Below are positions 26,062 to 34,000 of a stretch of DNA of 64,000 nucleotides, one piece after another. Each line of letters begins with the position of its first letter. Positions within the stretch are counted from its first letter, which is position 1. Below the pieces are notes generated by a model. It was not told the origin of the DNA, did not search any database, and was given only the letters and a program-made list of their open reading frames with translations. Source of the DNA: Spongiibacter marinus (GTDB lineage: Bacteria > Pseudomonadota > Gammaproteobacteria > Pseudomonadales > Spongiibacteraceae); assembly GCF_016906995.1 (NCBI RefSeq), contig NZ_JAFBBD010000007.1:221321-285320 (forward strand). Direction: 5' to 3'. Made by a program: the position numbers and the translations under genes.

Positions 26062-27111
26062 TTACAGGTCGCTGATAACCACTCGGTCTGCGTCGTCATC
26101 GCCGGCCTCAATGCGGCCAATGACCATGGCTGTCTCACCGTGCTGGTGAAGCATGTCGACAATGCTATCGGCTTGCTCTGCTGATACGGCCATGACCATG
26201 CCGATACCACAGTTGAAGGTGCGGTACATTTCGCGTGCTTCGACATTGCCTTGCTCTTGCAGCCAGTCGAAGATGGCGGGGCGCTGCCAGCTGTCGCTGT
26301 CGATAACTGCGCGGGTATTGCGCGGCAGTACGCGAGGGATATTTTCCAGTAAGCCACCGCCAGTGATGTGGGCGAGTGCATTAACCTGGAACTGTTTGAT
26401 GATATTCAGCACGGGCTTCACGTAGATGCGCGTGGGCGCGAGCAGGGTTTCACCCAGTGTGCTGTCGCCAAACTCGCTGTCGAGCGCCTGACCACTGTGG
26501 TCGATGATTTTGCGAATCAGCGAATAGCCGTTGGAGTGAGGGCCAGAGGAGCCGATGCCAACCAGTGCATCGCCGATGCGAACAGAGCTGCCGTCAATAA
26601 TGCTGGACTTCTCCACAACGCCAACACAGAAGCCAGCCAGGTCGTAGTCTTCACCTTCATACATGCCGGGCATTTCTGCGGTTTCACCGCCGACCAGTGC
26701 GCAGCCCGATTGTTCGCAACCGGCGCCGATGCCGGTAACGACACTGCTGGCAATATCGACGTTGAGCTTGCCTGTAGCGTAATAATCGAGGAAGAACAGC
26801 GGTTCAGCGCCTGTTACTAGCAGGTCGTTGACACACATTGCGACGAGGTCGATTCCAATGCTGTTGTGAATGCCTGTGTCCATCGCCAGTTTTAGCTTGG
26901 TGCCGACACCGTCTGTGCCCGACACCAGGACGGGTTCTTTATAGCCGGTCGGCAGTTGGCACAGGGCGCCAAAACCACCGAGGCCGCTCATGACTTCTGG
27001 GCGACGCGTGCGTTTGGCAACATCTTTGATGCGCTCGACGAGTGCATCTCCGGCGTCAATGTCTACACCGGCATCTTTGTAACTCAGGCTGGGCTTGTTG
27101 GTATCAGTCAT
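26062..27111 (-). CDS. purM: Phosphoribosylformylglycinamidine cyclo-ligase
   Basis: A 349-residue AIR synthetase that closes the imidazole ring of FGAM with ATP in purine synthesis. The N-terminal [21 protein letters not shown], the ATP-binding loop [26 protein letters not shown] and the C-terminal [16 protein letters not shown] are all intact. It is a cytosolic dimer. It is divergent from the DUF2066 gene and upstream of purN with no gap. I see no purine riboswitch or clear PurR box in the 151 bp ahead of it. Confidence 0.97.
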   Translation of the reverse strand: MTDTNKPSLSYKDAGVDIDAGDALVERIKDVAKRTRRPEVMSGLGGFGALCQLPTGYKEPVLVSGTDGVGTKLKLAMDTGIHNSIGIDLVAMCVNDLLVTGAEPLFFLDYYATGKLNVDIASSVVTGIGAGCEQSGCALVGGETAEMPGMYEGEDYDLAGFCVGVVEKSSIIDGSSVRIGDALVGIGSSGPHSNGYSLIRKIIDHSGQALDSEFGDSTLGETLLAPTRIYVKPVLNIIKQFQVNALAHITGGGLLENIPRVLPRNTRAVIDSDSWQRPAIFDWLQEQGNVEAREMYRTFNCGIGMVMAVSAEQADSIVDMLHQHGETAMVIGRIEAGDDDADRVVISDL

Positions 27112-27262
27112 AGTGCTTGGCTGTCCTCTTTGAGGGCGCTATTCTAGCTTGGTTGGTCGCGCAATTCAGCAGCTAAATCGGGAATTTTGCGCTGCTTCAG
27201 GACTTGGTAGGCGCGCCTTGCTAAACTGTGGCGCCAGTTTCAGGTAGAGGGATTTTAATACT

Positions 27263-28339
27263 GTGATTAATGCGCTAAAGCGGCCGCTGCTATTGTTGTT
27301 AGCTGCCTGCCTGTGCTCGGCCGCCGTCGCGGGCCGTGTCGATGACCTCTACAAGGGGCGCGAGGCCGTTGCTGAACAGTCCCCTGCGACTCTCCGCCGC
27401 GGCGCGGCCAGTGCGTTGGAGCAAGTCTTTGTGCGTGTGTCCGGCCAGGGCCAGCTGCCACAGTCCTCCGCACTTTCTGAAGCACTGGCTTCCCCCGAAC
27501 CATTTTTGACTCGCTACAGTTATCGCCGTGAAAACACCGATGGCGAAGAGCGTCTTTGGCTGGACATGAAGTTCTCTCCTCGGCAGGTCAATGCGGTGCT
27601 TCAATCAGCCGGTTTGCCAGTGTGGTCGGCAAATCGTCCCACGGTATTACTGTGGCTGGTTGTCGACACCCCCGAGGGGCGAAGTTTCCTCGGCAGCGGT
27701 AGCCACCCGGACCTAGAAAAGGCGCTCCAGGATGCTGTGGCACGCCGTGGCCTGGCATTGCAGCTGCCGCTATTCGACTTGATTGATGCGGGTAATCTGA
27801 GTGCGCAGGCTTTGTGGCAAATGCCCGAGGCCCGAGTTCGCGAAGCCTCGCAGCGCTATGCGCCGCCTTTCATTCTTATGGGGCGGGCTTCCCAGTTATC
27901 CACTGGCCAGTGGTTGGCGAGCTGGGCCTTGCTCGATGAGCAGAGTGGCGAACGCTTTGATACCCAGAGTCAGCAAGACAATGGTTTTCTGGCGGCAGCG
28001 GTCGATCGGGTCGCCGATGTTCAAGCGCGTCGCTACGCGGTCAACAGTGTTGCTGGTGCCGGTGGGCGCACGCTGATCCATGTGAGTGGCCTCACGCGCT
28101 TTGACGACTACGCGCAGATGGTGAGTTATCTGGAATCTCTTGCGGTCATAGAGCACGCGAATGCGGCGTGGGCGTTTGGCGAGGAGTTGGTGCTGGAATT
28201 GGTGTTGAAAGACGATATGGATAAAGTCGAGCGCTATCTGCAGCTGGACGGCCGCCTGCGCCGCGCCGCTGAGGGCGCAGGCCGCAGCCGGTCGCCACTG
28301 GCGACGCAAGGCAACTATATCTGGCAGGGGCAGCCATGA
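27263..28339 (+). CDS. DUF2066 exported protein
   Basis: A 358-residue protein with an N-terminal signal peptide (LLLLLAACLCSAAVAG) and the DUF2066 fold: GREAVAEQSPATLRRGAASALEQVFVRVSGQG, FLTRYSYR and LWLVVDTPEGRSF. It is probably periplasmic or lipid-anchored and of unknown function. The start is GTG at 27263, just before the signal peptide. It belongs to the conserved row DUF2066 / AI-2E permease / hda found opposite purM in Pseudomonas-like genomes; its stop overlaps the next start (ATGA). Confidence 0.9.
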   Translation: MINALKRPLLLLLAACLCSAAVAGRVDDLYKGREAVAEQSPATLRRGAASALEQVFVRVSGQGQLPQSSALSEALASPEPFLTRYSYRRENTDGEERLWLDMKFSPRQVNAVLQSAGLPVWSANRPTVLLWLVVDTPEGRSFLGSGSHPDLEKALQDAVARRGLALQLPLFDLIDAGNLSAQALWQMPEARVREASQRYAPPFILMGRASQLSTGQWLASWALLDEQSGERFDTQSQQDNGFLAAAVDRVADVQARRYAVNSVAGAGGRTLIHVSGLTRFDDYAQMVSYLESLAVIEHANAAWAFGEELVLELVLKDDMDKVERYLQLDGRLRRAAEGAGRSRSPLATQGNYIWQGQP

Positions 28340-29433
28340 CAGTGAATGTTCGCTGGTTATGGTGGCTGGGGGGACTTTTACTGCTGGCGTGGTTGCTCAA
28401 TGCCCTCAGTCCAATATTAATGCCTTTCGCCATTGCCTCAGTGCTGGCGTATATGGGGGATCCGCTCGCCGACCGCTTAGAGGCCAGAGGCGTGGGCCGA
28501 ACCATGTCGGTGGTGTTGGTCTTCAGCGGCTTGTCGCTGTTCTCGCTGCTGATGTTTTTAATCACCTTGCCGTTGTTGCTGGATCAAATGCAACTGCTGG
28601 TGCAGCGTTTATACGCGCTGGTTGGATGGTTGCAAGAGACGGCGTTGCCCGGGTTGCGTGGATTTTTGGATTTGCCTGAGCAGGCCCAGCCAATCGATAC
28701 GGCTAAAGAAGCGATCAGCAAACACTGGGATGCGGCAGGTGGCATTTTTGTCTATGTGTGGCAAAAAATAAGTGGCTCCAGTGTCGCGGTGATGACGTGG
28801 GTGGCGAACATCACGCTCATCCCTGTTGTTACGTTCTATCTGTTGCGCGATTGGGATGTGATGATGGCGGCAATTCGCAAGCTGCTGCCGCGTTCCCACG
28901 AAGCGCTGTATGTTGATATCGCGCGCCAATGCGACGAGATATTAGGTGCCTTTGCGCGCGGGCAATTTTTGGTGATGTTATCGCTCGGTGCGATATACAC
29001 CGTCGGTTTGTTTATCCTCGGGCTCGATCTGGCATTGGTGTTGGGCCTGGCTGCAGGCCTGGCCAGTATTGTTCCCTACTTAGGGTTTATCGTGGGCATC
29101 GCTGCGTCGGGTTTGGCGGCGTATTTCCAGTTTGACCTGTCCTGGCAATTGCTGGGCGTTGCAGTGGTGTTTGGTATTGGCCAACTGTTAGAAAGTTTGT
29201 ATTTAACGCCGTCGCTGGTGGGTGACAAAATTGGCCTGCACCCGGTAATGGTGATATTTGCCATATTAGCAGGGGGCCAGTTGTTCGGCTTTCTTGGCAT
29301 TTTATTAGCGCTGCCGGTTGCCTCGGTAATGAAGGTGATGGCCGGCTATCTTCACGACGCCTATTTGCGCAGCGAGTGGTATCAAGAAGGTGGAGAAATC
29401 CCCCTGGTGCTTGAAGACGAGGACGAGGACTGA
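28336..29433 (+). CDS. AI-2E (PerM)-family membrane permease
   Basis: A 365-residue inner-membrane protein with about eight hydrophobic segments in the AI-2E transporter/PerM pattern: PILMPFAIASVLAYMGDPLADRLE near the N-terminus, a long amphipathic middle, then GLAAGLASIVPYLGFIVG and LAGGQLFGFLGILLALPVA. Family members include the AI-2 exporter TqsA and Na+/H+ antiporter-like proteins; the substrate cannot be assigned. It overlaps the preceding gene by 4 nt and the following hda start by 1 nt, so the three are translationally coupled. Confidence 0.9.
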   Translation: MTVNVRWLWWLGGLLLLAWLLNALSPILMPFAIASVLAYMGDPLADRLEARGVGRTMSVVLVFSGLSLFSLLMFLITLPLLLDQMQLLVQRLYALVGWLQETALPGLRGFLDLPEQAQPIDTAKEAISKHWDAAGGIFVYVWQKISGSSVAVMTWVANITLIPVVTFYLLRDWDVMMAAIRKLLPRSHEALYVDIARQCDEILGAFARGQFLVMLSLGAIYTVGLFILGLDLALVLGLAAGLASIVPYLGFIVGIAASGLAAYFQFDLSWQLLGVAVVFGIGQLLESLYLTPSLVGDKIGLHPVMVIFAILAGGQLFGFLGILLALPVASVMKVMAGYLHDAYLRSEWYQEGGEIPLVLEDEDED

Positions 29434-30128
29434 TGGCGTCAACGCAGTTGCCCCTCGCGCTTAGCCTCGATACGGAAGCGACCTTTGATAATTACTATGT
29501 CGCCCCGTCGCAGCAGCTTCCGGTAGCAGTCTTAAAGGGGGTGGCAACGGGACAGGGCGAGAAGCTGGTTTACCTCGCTGGGCGCAGCGGTCGGCGGCAC
29601 CTGTTGCAGGCCTGTTGCCAGTTGGCCGACGCGCAGGGGCGTTCGGTGCGCTATATCCCCGCTGCAGAATTGCTGGACTATCCCGCTGAAATGGTGCTGG
29701 AAGATGCCGATTTGGCAGACCTCGTGTGCATTGACGGTTTGTCAGCCATTGCCGGCCGCAGCGACTGGGAAGTGGCGCTGTTTAGTCTCTATAATCGCGC
29801 GCTTGGCGGGGGCTGCTCGCTGCTTTTTGCGTCTACCGACGTCCCTGATCAGTTGGCGATTGAGCTGCCTGACCTGGCGTCTCGCCTGCAGAGCTTTAGC
29901 GTTTATCGACTCTCTGAACTTAGCGAGGATGAGCGAATCGCCGCGCTTTGTCACCGCGCTCAAATTATGGGCCTGGATATTAACGAGGCCCTCGCAGAGT
30001 TTATCTATCGCCGTTGCCAGCGTGATCTAAAAGCGCTATTTGGCGTACTAAGCGACTTAGACCGTCACAGCCTAGCGCGGCAACGGCGACTGACGATCCC
30101 GTTTGTAAAAGAAATAATGTCTTGGTGA
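29433..30128 (+). CDS. hda: DnaA regulatory inactivator Hda
   Basis: A 231-residue AAA+ protein homologous to domain III of DnaA. The N-terminal QLPLALSL is the sliding-clamp-binding motif that brings Hda to DNA-loaded clamp, where it promotes ATP hydrolysis by DnaA and so prevents over-initiation. It continues with TFDNYYVAPSQQLPVA, a sensor region SSLLFAS-like (GGCSLLFASTDVPDQL) and the lid DLASRLQSFSVYRL. Its place after the AI-2E permease matches other gammaproteobacteria. An 8-bp hairpin covers the stop codon. Confidence 0.92.
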   Translation: MASTQLPLALSLDTEATFDNYYVAPSQQLPVAVLKGVATGQGEKLVYLAGRSGRRHLLQACCQLADAQGRSVRYIPAAELLDYPAEMVLEDADLADLVCIDGLSAIAGRSDWEVALFSLYNRALGGGCSLLFASTDVPDQLAIELPDLASRLQSFSVYRLSELSEDERIAALCHRAQIMGLDINEALAEFIYRRCQRDLKALFGVLSDLDRHSLARQRRLTIPFVKEIMSW

Positions 30129-30144
30129 GTGAACTTTTCACTCA
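30126..30144 (+). repeat. Hairpin over the hda stop codon
   Basis: TGAGTGAA (30126-30133) and TTCACTCA (30137-30144) form a perfect 8-bp stem with a 3-nt loop, starting at the stop codon. No T-run follows; it may protect or end the DUF2066-hda transcript. Confidence 0.5.
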
Positions 30145-30348
30145 ATCCAGACTCTCGGTGCGGGCGTGGCGTTGCGAATAGTGATTGCTTCTTTCTTGCG
30201 GAGCTTCTATAACTCTTTGCAACGCCGTCGCGGTAAAATTACTGAAAAGCAGGCGTGCAAGGGCATACTTGCGTGTTATTCTTGAGCCAAGACCCACCAT
30301 TAAGGTAGGGCAACGGAAGACCTAAGTGATAATCAGGGGAGCTACAAA

Positions 30349-31464
30349 ATGCGTAAACAATTAATGGGTGCTGCGATTGCTGCGGTAATTGCCGCACCAG
30401 CGATGGCAGATGACCACAGCAACAAGTGGTACTTAAATGCCGGCGTAGGTTATCAAGTTTTCGATTCTGCTTGGGACCTGGATGAGACCGCTGCCGGACT
30501 TCTAAGTATTGAAAAACAAATTAGCAAGAATTGGGGTGTCGAGGTCGGCGCGGTATATTCTGAGTCAGATAACAGCTATGACGTAGCAGCTCGCGATGCA
30601 GAATATCTCTCTCTCTCAGTAAGTGCCCTGCGCTACTACAATATCGAAAATAACGACCGTCTGACCCCCTACGCGGCTATAGGTTTGGGCGACGCTTACT
30701 ATAATTTCGAAGCCCAGGATGACCAAGGCATCACTACCGGTAATGTTGGCGGTGGTTTACGCTATGCGCTTTCCGGCCCGTTGTCATTGCGCGCTGATGC
30801 CCGTTATTACTACGGCTTTGATACTGAAACAGACGACGGTATCGTCTCTCTGGGCCTAAGCTACGCGTTCGGCGGCGAGTCTAAGCCGGCTCCTGCTCCA
30901 GCGCCTGTTCAAAGCAATGACAGCGATGCTGACGGTGTTGAAGATGGTGCGGATCAGTGCCCAGGCACACCAGCAGGTGTTGCCGTTGACGCCAAAGGCT
31001 GTGCCTTGGACAAAGACGGTGACGGTGTACCTAACTACCGCGACAAGTGCCCCAACACACCAGCGGGCCGTCAGGTTGATAAATTCGGTTGTAAGTTTGT
31101 ACTCAAGCACACCGAGTCGATCAAAATGGACGTGAAATTCCCACTGAACTCCGATGCGATTCCTGCTTCGCAAATCAGCGAGCTGAAGAAAGTCGCTGAG
31201 TTCATGAAGCGCTTCGGTGGTGTTAAAGCCGTTGTTGAAGGTCACTCTGACAGCACTGGTGCTGCGGCCTACAACAAGCAGCTGTCTCAGCGTCGCGCCG
31301 ACGCCGTTCGCAGTGCTCTGATTAAAGAGTTCGGCATTGATGCCAGCCGCCTGAGTGCGATTGGTTACGGTGAAGAGCGTCCTATCGCTGACAACAGCAC
31401 CAAGGCAGGCCGTCAGGCTAACCGCCGCGTTGTTGCAGTAATGGAAGCAGAAGTCGCTAAATAA
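30349..31464 (+). CDS. OmpA/OprF-like outer-membrane porin
   Basis: A 371-residue outer-membrane protein. The signal peptide ends at APAMA (residue 20). Residues 24-180 form an eight-strand beta-barrel domain (NKWYLNAGVGYQVFDSAWDL to GIVSLGLSYAFGG), then a proline-alanine hinge (KPAPAPAPVQ). Two thrombospondin type 3 calcium-binding repeats follow (DSDADGVEDGADQCPGTPAG, DKDGDGVPNYRDKCPNTPAG). The C-terminal OmpA domain binds peptidoglycan, with VEGHSDSTGAAAYNKQLSQRRA and NRRVVAVME. It is likely abundant and structural, like OprF. It has its own leader region of 220 bp and a strong terminator, so it is a single-gene unit. Confidence 0.95.
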   Translation: MRKQLMGAAIAAVIAAPAMADDHSNKWYLNAGVGYQVFDSAWDLDETAAGLLSIEKQISKNWGVEVGAVYSESDNSYDVAARDAEYLSLSVSALRYYNIENNDRLTPYAAIGLGDAYYNFEAQDDQGITTGNVGGGLRYALSGPLSLRADARYYYGFDTETDDGIVSLGLSYAFGGESKPAPAPAPVQSNDSDADGVEDGADQCPGTPAGVAVDAKGCALDKDGDGVPNYRDKCPNTPAGRQVDKFGCKFVLKHTESIKMDVKFPLNSDAIPASQISELKKVAEFMKRFGGVKAVVEGHSDSTGAAAYNKQLSQRRADAVRSALIKEFGIDASRLSAIGYGEERPIADNSTKAGRQANRRVVAVMEAEVAK

Positions 31465-31485
31465 ATCGCGACTAGTGCATACCGG

Positions 31486-31513
31486 AAGGGGCTCCTGAGG
31501 GCCCCTTTTTTTT
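31486..31513 (+). terminator. Terminator of the OmpA-like gene
   Basis: GGGGCTC and GAGGGCCCC-type arms (31488-31494 and 31499-31505) with a 4-nt loop, followed by eight T (31506-31513). Confidence 0.93.
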
Positions 31514-31637
31514 GCCTGAATTTCGACCCCCTCCTGTTAAATACTCCCCAACTTGTCATGCCCCAATTGAGGGCGAGTTGTTCTGTGTTGCCGAATAGCC
31601 CGCCGTATTTACTGGCTTTCAGCCTGATTTAGTTAGT

Positions 31638-31702
31638 TGGCATAGTTCTTGTTAAATCCAGAGTAGATGCGGTGATTTGCTTGGCAATTCACCAAGTTGG
31701 TG
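31638..31702 (+). promoter_or_regulatory. Sigma-54-like element and palindrome ahead of the molybdoenzyme operon
   Basis: In the 301-bp gap before the molybdoenzyme gene, TGGCATAGTTCTTGTT (31638-31653) resembles a sigma-54 -24/-12 element: GG, 10 nt, then GT in place of the usual GC. A perfect odd palindrome CACCAAGTTGGTG (31690-31702) follows and could be an operator. Both are read by eye and unproven. Nothing else coding is seen in the gap. Confidence 0.3.
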
Positions 31703-31765
31703 CGCTTTTTTAGCCCCCGTGGGCTCGGTTTAGCACACAAACAGTGCGCAACAATGAGGGATTTC

Positions 31766-33949
31766 ATGATATTCGGTCGCAGAAAACGCAAGCCCATTAC
31801 GATTGCTGACAAGCAGGTAGTGGACTGGAAGTACGCCGTCTGTGGTTATTGCTCCACGGGGTGCTCAATTGAGGTCGGTTTGAATGCCGACGGAAAGCCG
31901 GTGGCGAGTCGCGGCAAGGGCAATGCGCCGGTTAATCAGGGCAAGCTGTGCATAAAGGGTATCTTTGAGCATGAACTGAGTGGCACCGCTGGTCGTGGTA
32001 CGCAGCCGCTGATGCGCGACCGGATATACGACGCGTTTTCTCCAGCCAGTTGGGATAGCGCGCTCGATCGCACGGCTGAGGAGTTTATGCGAATCCAGCA
32101 GAAGTACGGTCGCGATAGCGTGGCGATTGTGTCTACCGGCCAACTGCTGACAGAAGAGTTTTACACCCTGGGAAAATTGGTTCGCGGGGTAATTGGTAGC
32201 AACAACTACGATGGCAACACCACACTGTGTATGGCATCGGCAGTGTCCGGTTATAAACGCTCCTTCGGCGCTGATGGGCCGCCCGGCTGCTACGAGGACT
32301 TCGAAAATACTCACTGCCTGATGGCCTTTGGCTCAAACCTCCCTGAGCAACACCCCATTATTTATTGGCGACTAAAAGAGGCGTTGGAGAAGCGCAAGTT
32401 TCCACTGATTGTTGTCGACCCGCGAGTGACCATGCTTGCGCAATTTGCCGATATCCACTTACCGATAACACCGGGTACTGATCTGGTGCTGCTAAACGCC
32501 TTAGCTCACGTCATTTTGAAGGAGGGCTTGCAGGATCAGGCTTATATAGACGCCCACTGCAACGGCTTTGATGAGCTTGTCGCGACAGTAGAAAAATATG
32601 ACCCCATCACCGCCTCGCGAATATGTGGTATCGACCCAGACACCATCAAGCATGTGGCCCGCATTTACGCAAAGGCACCGTCGGCAATGAGTATCTGGAC
32701 GATGGGTATTAATCAGAGTACCCACGGCACCGACGGCGTGTGCGGCATTAATAACCTCAACCTGATTACCGGCAATATCGGCGTGCCCGGCGGGACCAGC
32801 CTGTCTATTACCGGGCAGTGCAACGCCATGGGCACCCGGGAGTGGTCATCCTGCTCTGGCCTGCCGGGCTATCGTATGCTTGAGAAGCCGGAGCACCGCA
32901 AGGAGGTGGCCCAGTTTTGGGGGGTTGATGAATCCTTCTTTCCAGCAAAGCGCGGTTTGCAACAGACCGATATTTTTCCGGCAATAGAGTCGGGCGATAT
33001 TAAGGCCTTGTGGATTGTTGCCACCAACCCGTTGACCTCCATGCCGAACCAACCGCGAATTAAAAAGGCCTTGGAGAAGCTCGAATTTATGGTGGTGCAG
33101 GACGGCTACCGCGACTGTGAAACGGTCGACTATGCCCATGTTTATCTTCCTGCTGCCGTGTGGGGGGAAAAAGAAGGGGTACAAACGAACACTGAACGGC
33201 GGGTAAATTTGGTGCGCAAGTTTACCTCGCCGCCGGGGGACGCCAAGCCCGATCATTGGATTTTCTCGCAGCTGGCCAAACGTTTTGAGCGGGGCAGGGA
33301 AATCGCTTTTCCCGAGACGACCTCTGAAATCTTCGATGAAATGAAGCAGTTGTCAAAAGGTCGCGGCCGGAATTTGGATATCTCCGGCATGAGCCATGAT
33401 CTGATTGAAGCGCAGCGCGGCATCCAATGGCCGATGCGCGAGGGTGATGAAACGGGTAGCCCACGGTTGTACAGCGACGGCGTATTCCCCACTACAAACG
33501 GGCGCGCCAACCTGCTGGCCATGGACTACATCGAGGACAATGAGGTGCCGGATGAGCACTATCCTTTCTGGATGAACAGCGGCCGTGTCGTGGAGCATTT
33601 CCACACCCGCACTAAAACCGGAAAAATTGGAAACCTCAATAAGTTCAGTCCAACGCCTTACATGGAAATGAATCCAGACTCCGCGCGCGCGGCCGGGGTG
33701 AGCCACCAGAGCTATGTGCGTTTGGTGTCGCGTCGCGGCGACGCTGTCGTTATGGTGCAGCTCACGCAGCGGGTTCCCCGCAATATGCTGTTTATCCCTA
33801 TGCATTATCACGATTGTGTTAACCGGCTGTCGCTGGGATTGCTTGACCCCTATTCCCGCCAGCCAGCCTTCAAGCAGTGTGCCGTGCGCATTGAACATAT
33901 TGATCAAAAGGAGGCGGCGCGACTCAACGTTGAACGCCGGGCTTTCTAG
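31766..33949 (+). CDS. Molybdopterin oxidoreductase, nitrate-reductase-like (Nap/Nas type)
   Basis: A 727-residue catalytic subunit of the DMSO-reductase superfamily. The N-terminal [4Fe-4S] site has C-x2-C-x3-C in CGYCSTGC and the fourth Cys in GKLCIKG. The Mo-ligand loop reads TTLCMASAVSGYKRSFG, as in Cys-ligated NapA/NasA nitrate reductases. Further marks are FGSNLPEQHP, WTMGINQSTHGTDGV and the C-terminal MHYHDCVNRLS cofactor-binding domain. No twin-arginine signal precedes the cluster, so it should be cytosolic. The ATG at 31766, with AGGGA 5 nt ahead, is preferred over longer frames. It forms an operon with a fused ferredoxin/membrane anchor. Nitrate is a guess; other oxyanions or N/S-oxides remain possible. 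Confidence 0.88.
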   Translation: MIFGRRKRKPITIADKQVVDWKYAVCGYCSTGCSIEVGLNADGKPVASRGKGNAPVNQGKLCIKGIFEHELSGTAGRGTQPLMRDRIYDAFSPASWDSALDRTAEEFMRIQQKYGRDSVAIVSTGQLLTEEFYTLGKLVRGVIGSNNYDGNTTLCMASAVSGYKRSFGADGPPGCYEDFENTHCLMAFGSNLPEQHPIIYWRLKEALEKRKFPLIVVDPRVTMLAQFADIHLPITPGTDLVLLNALAHVILKEGLQDQAYIDAHCNGFDELVATVEKYDPITASRICGIDPDTIKHVARIYAKAPSAMSIWTMGINQSTHGTDGVCGINNLNLITGNIGVPGGTSLSITGQCNAMGTREWSSCSGLPGYRMLEKPEHRKEVAQFWGVDESFFPAKRGLQQTDIFPAIESGDIKALWIVATNPLTSMPNQPRIKKALEKLEFMVVQDGYRDCETVDYAHVYLPAAVWGEKEGVQTNTERRVNLVRKFTSPPGDAKPDHWIFSQLAKRFERGREIAFPETTSEIFDEMKQLSKGRGRNLDISGMSHDLIEAQRGIQWPMREGDETGSPRLYSDGVFPTTNGRANLLAMDYIEDNEVPDEHYPFWMNSGRVVEHFHTRTKTGKIGNLNKFSPTPYMEMNPDSARAAGVSHQSYVRLVSRRGDAVVMVQLTQRVPRNMLFIPMHYHDCVNRLSLGLLDPYSRQPAFKQCAVRIEHIDQKEAARLNVERRAF

Positions 33950-34000
33950 TTGGCCGTGTTAGCCGTGACATCCCCCATTACACCAAGAAGGGCTTAGTTT

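Noticed and set aside
27112..27262. A purine riboswitch or PurR box before purM
   Set aside because: No conserved riboswitch core or clear PurR palindrome could be seen.
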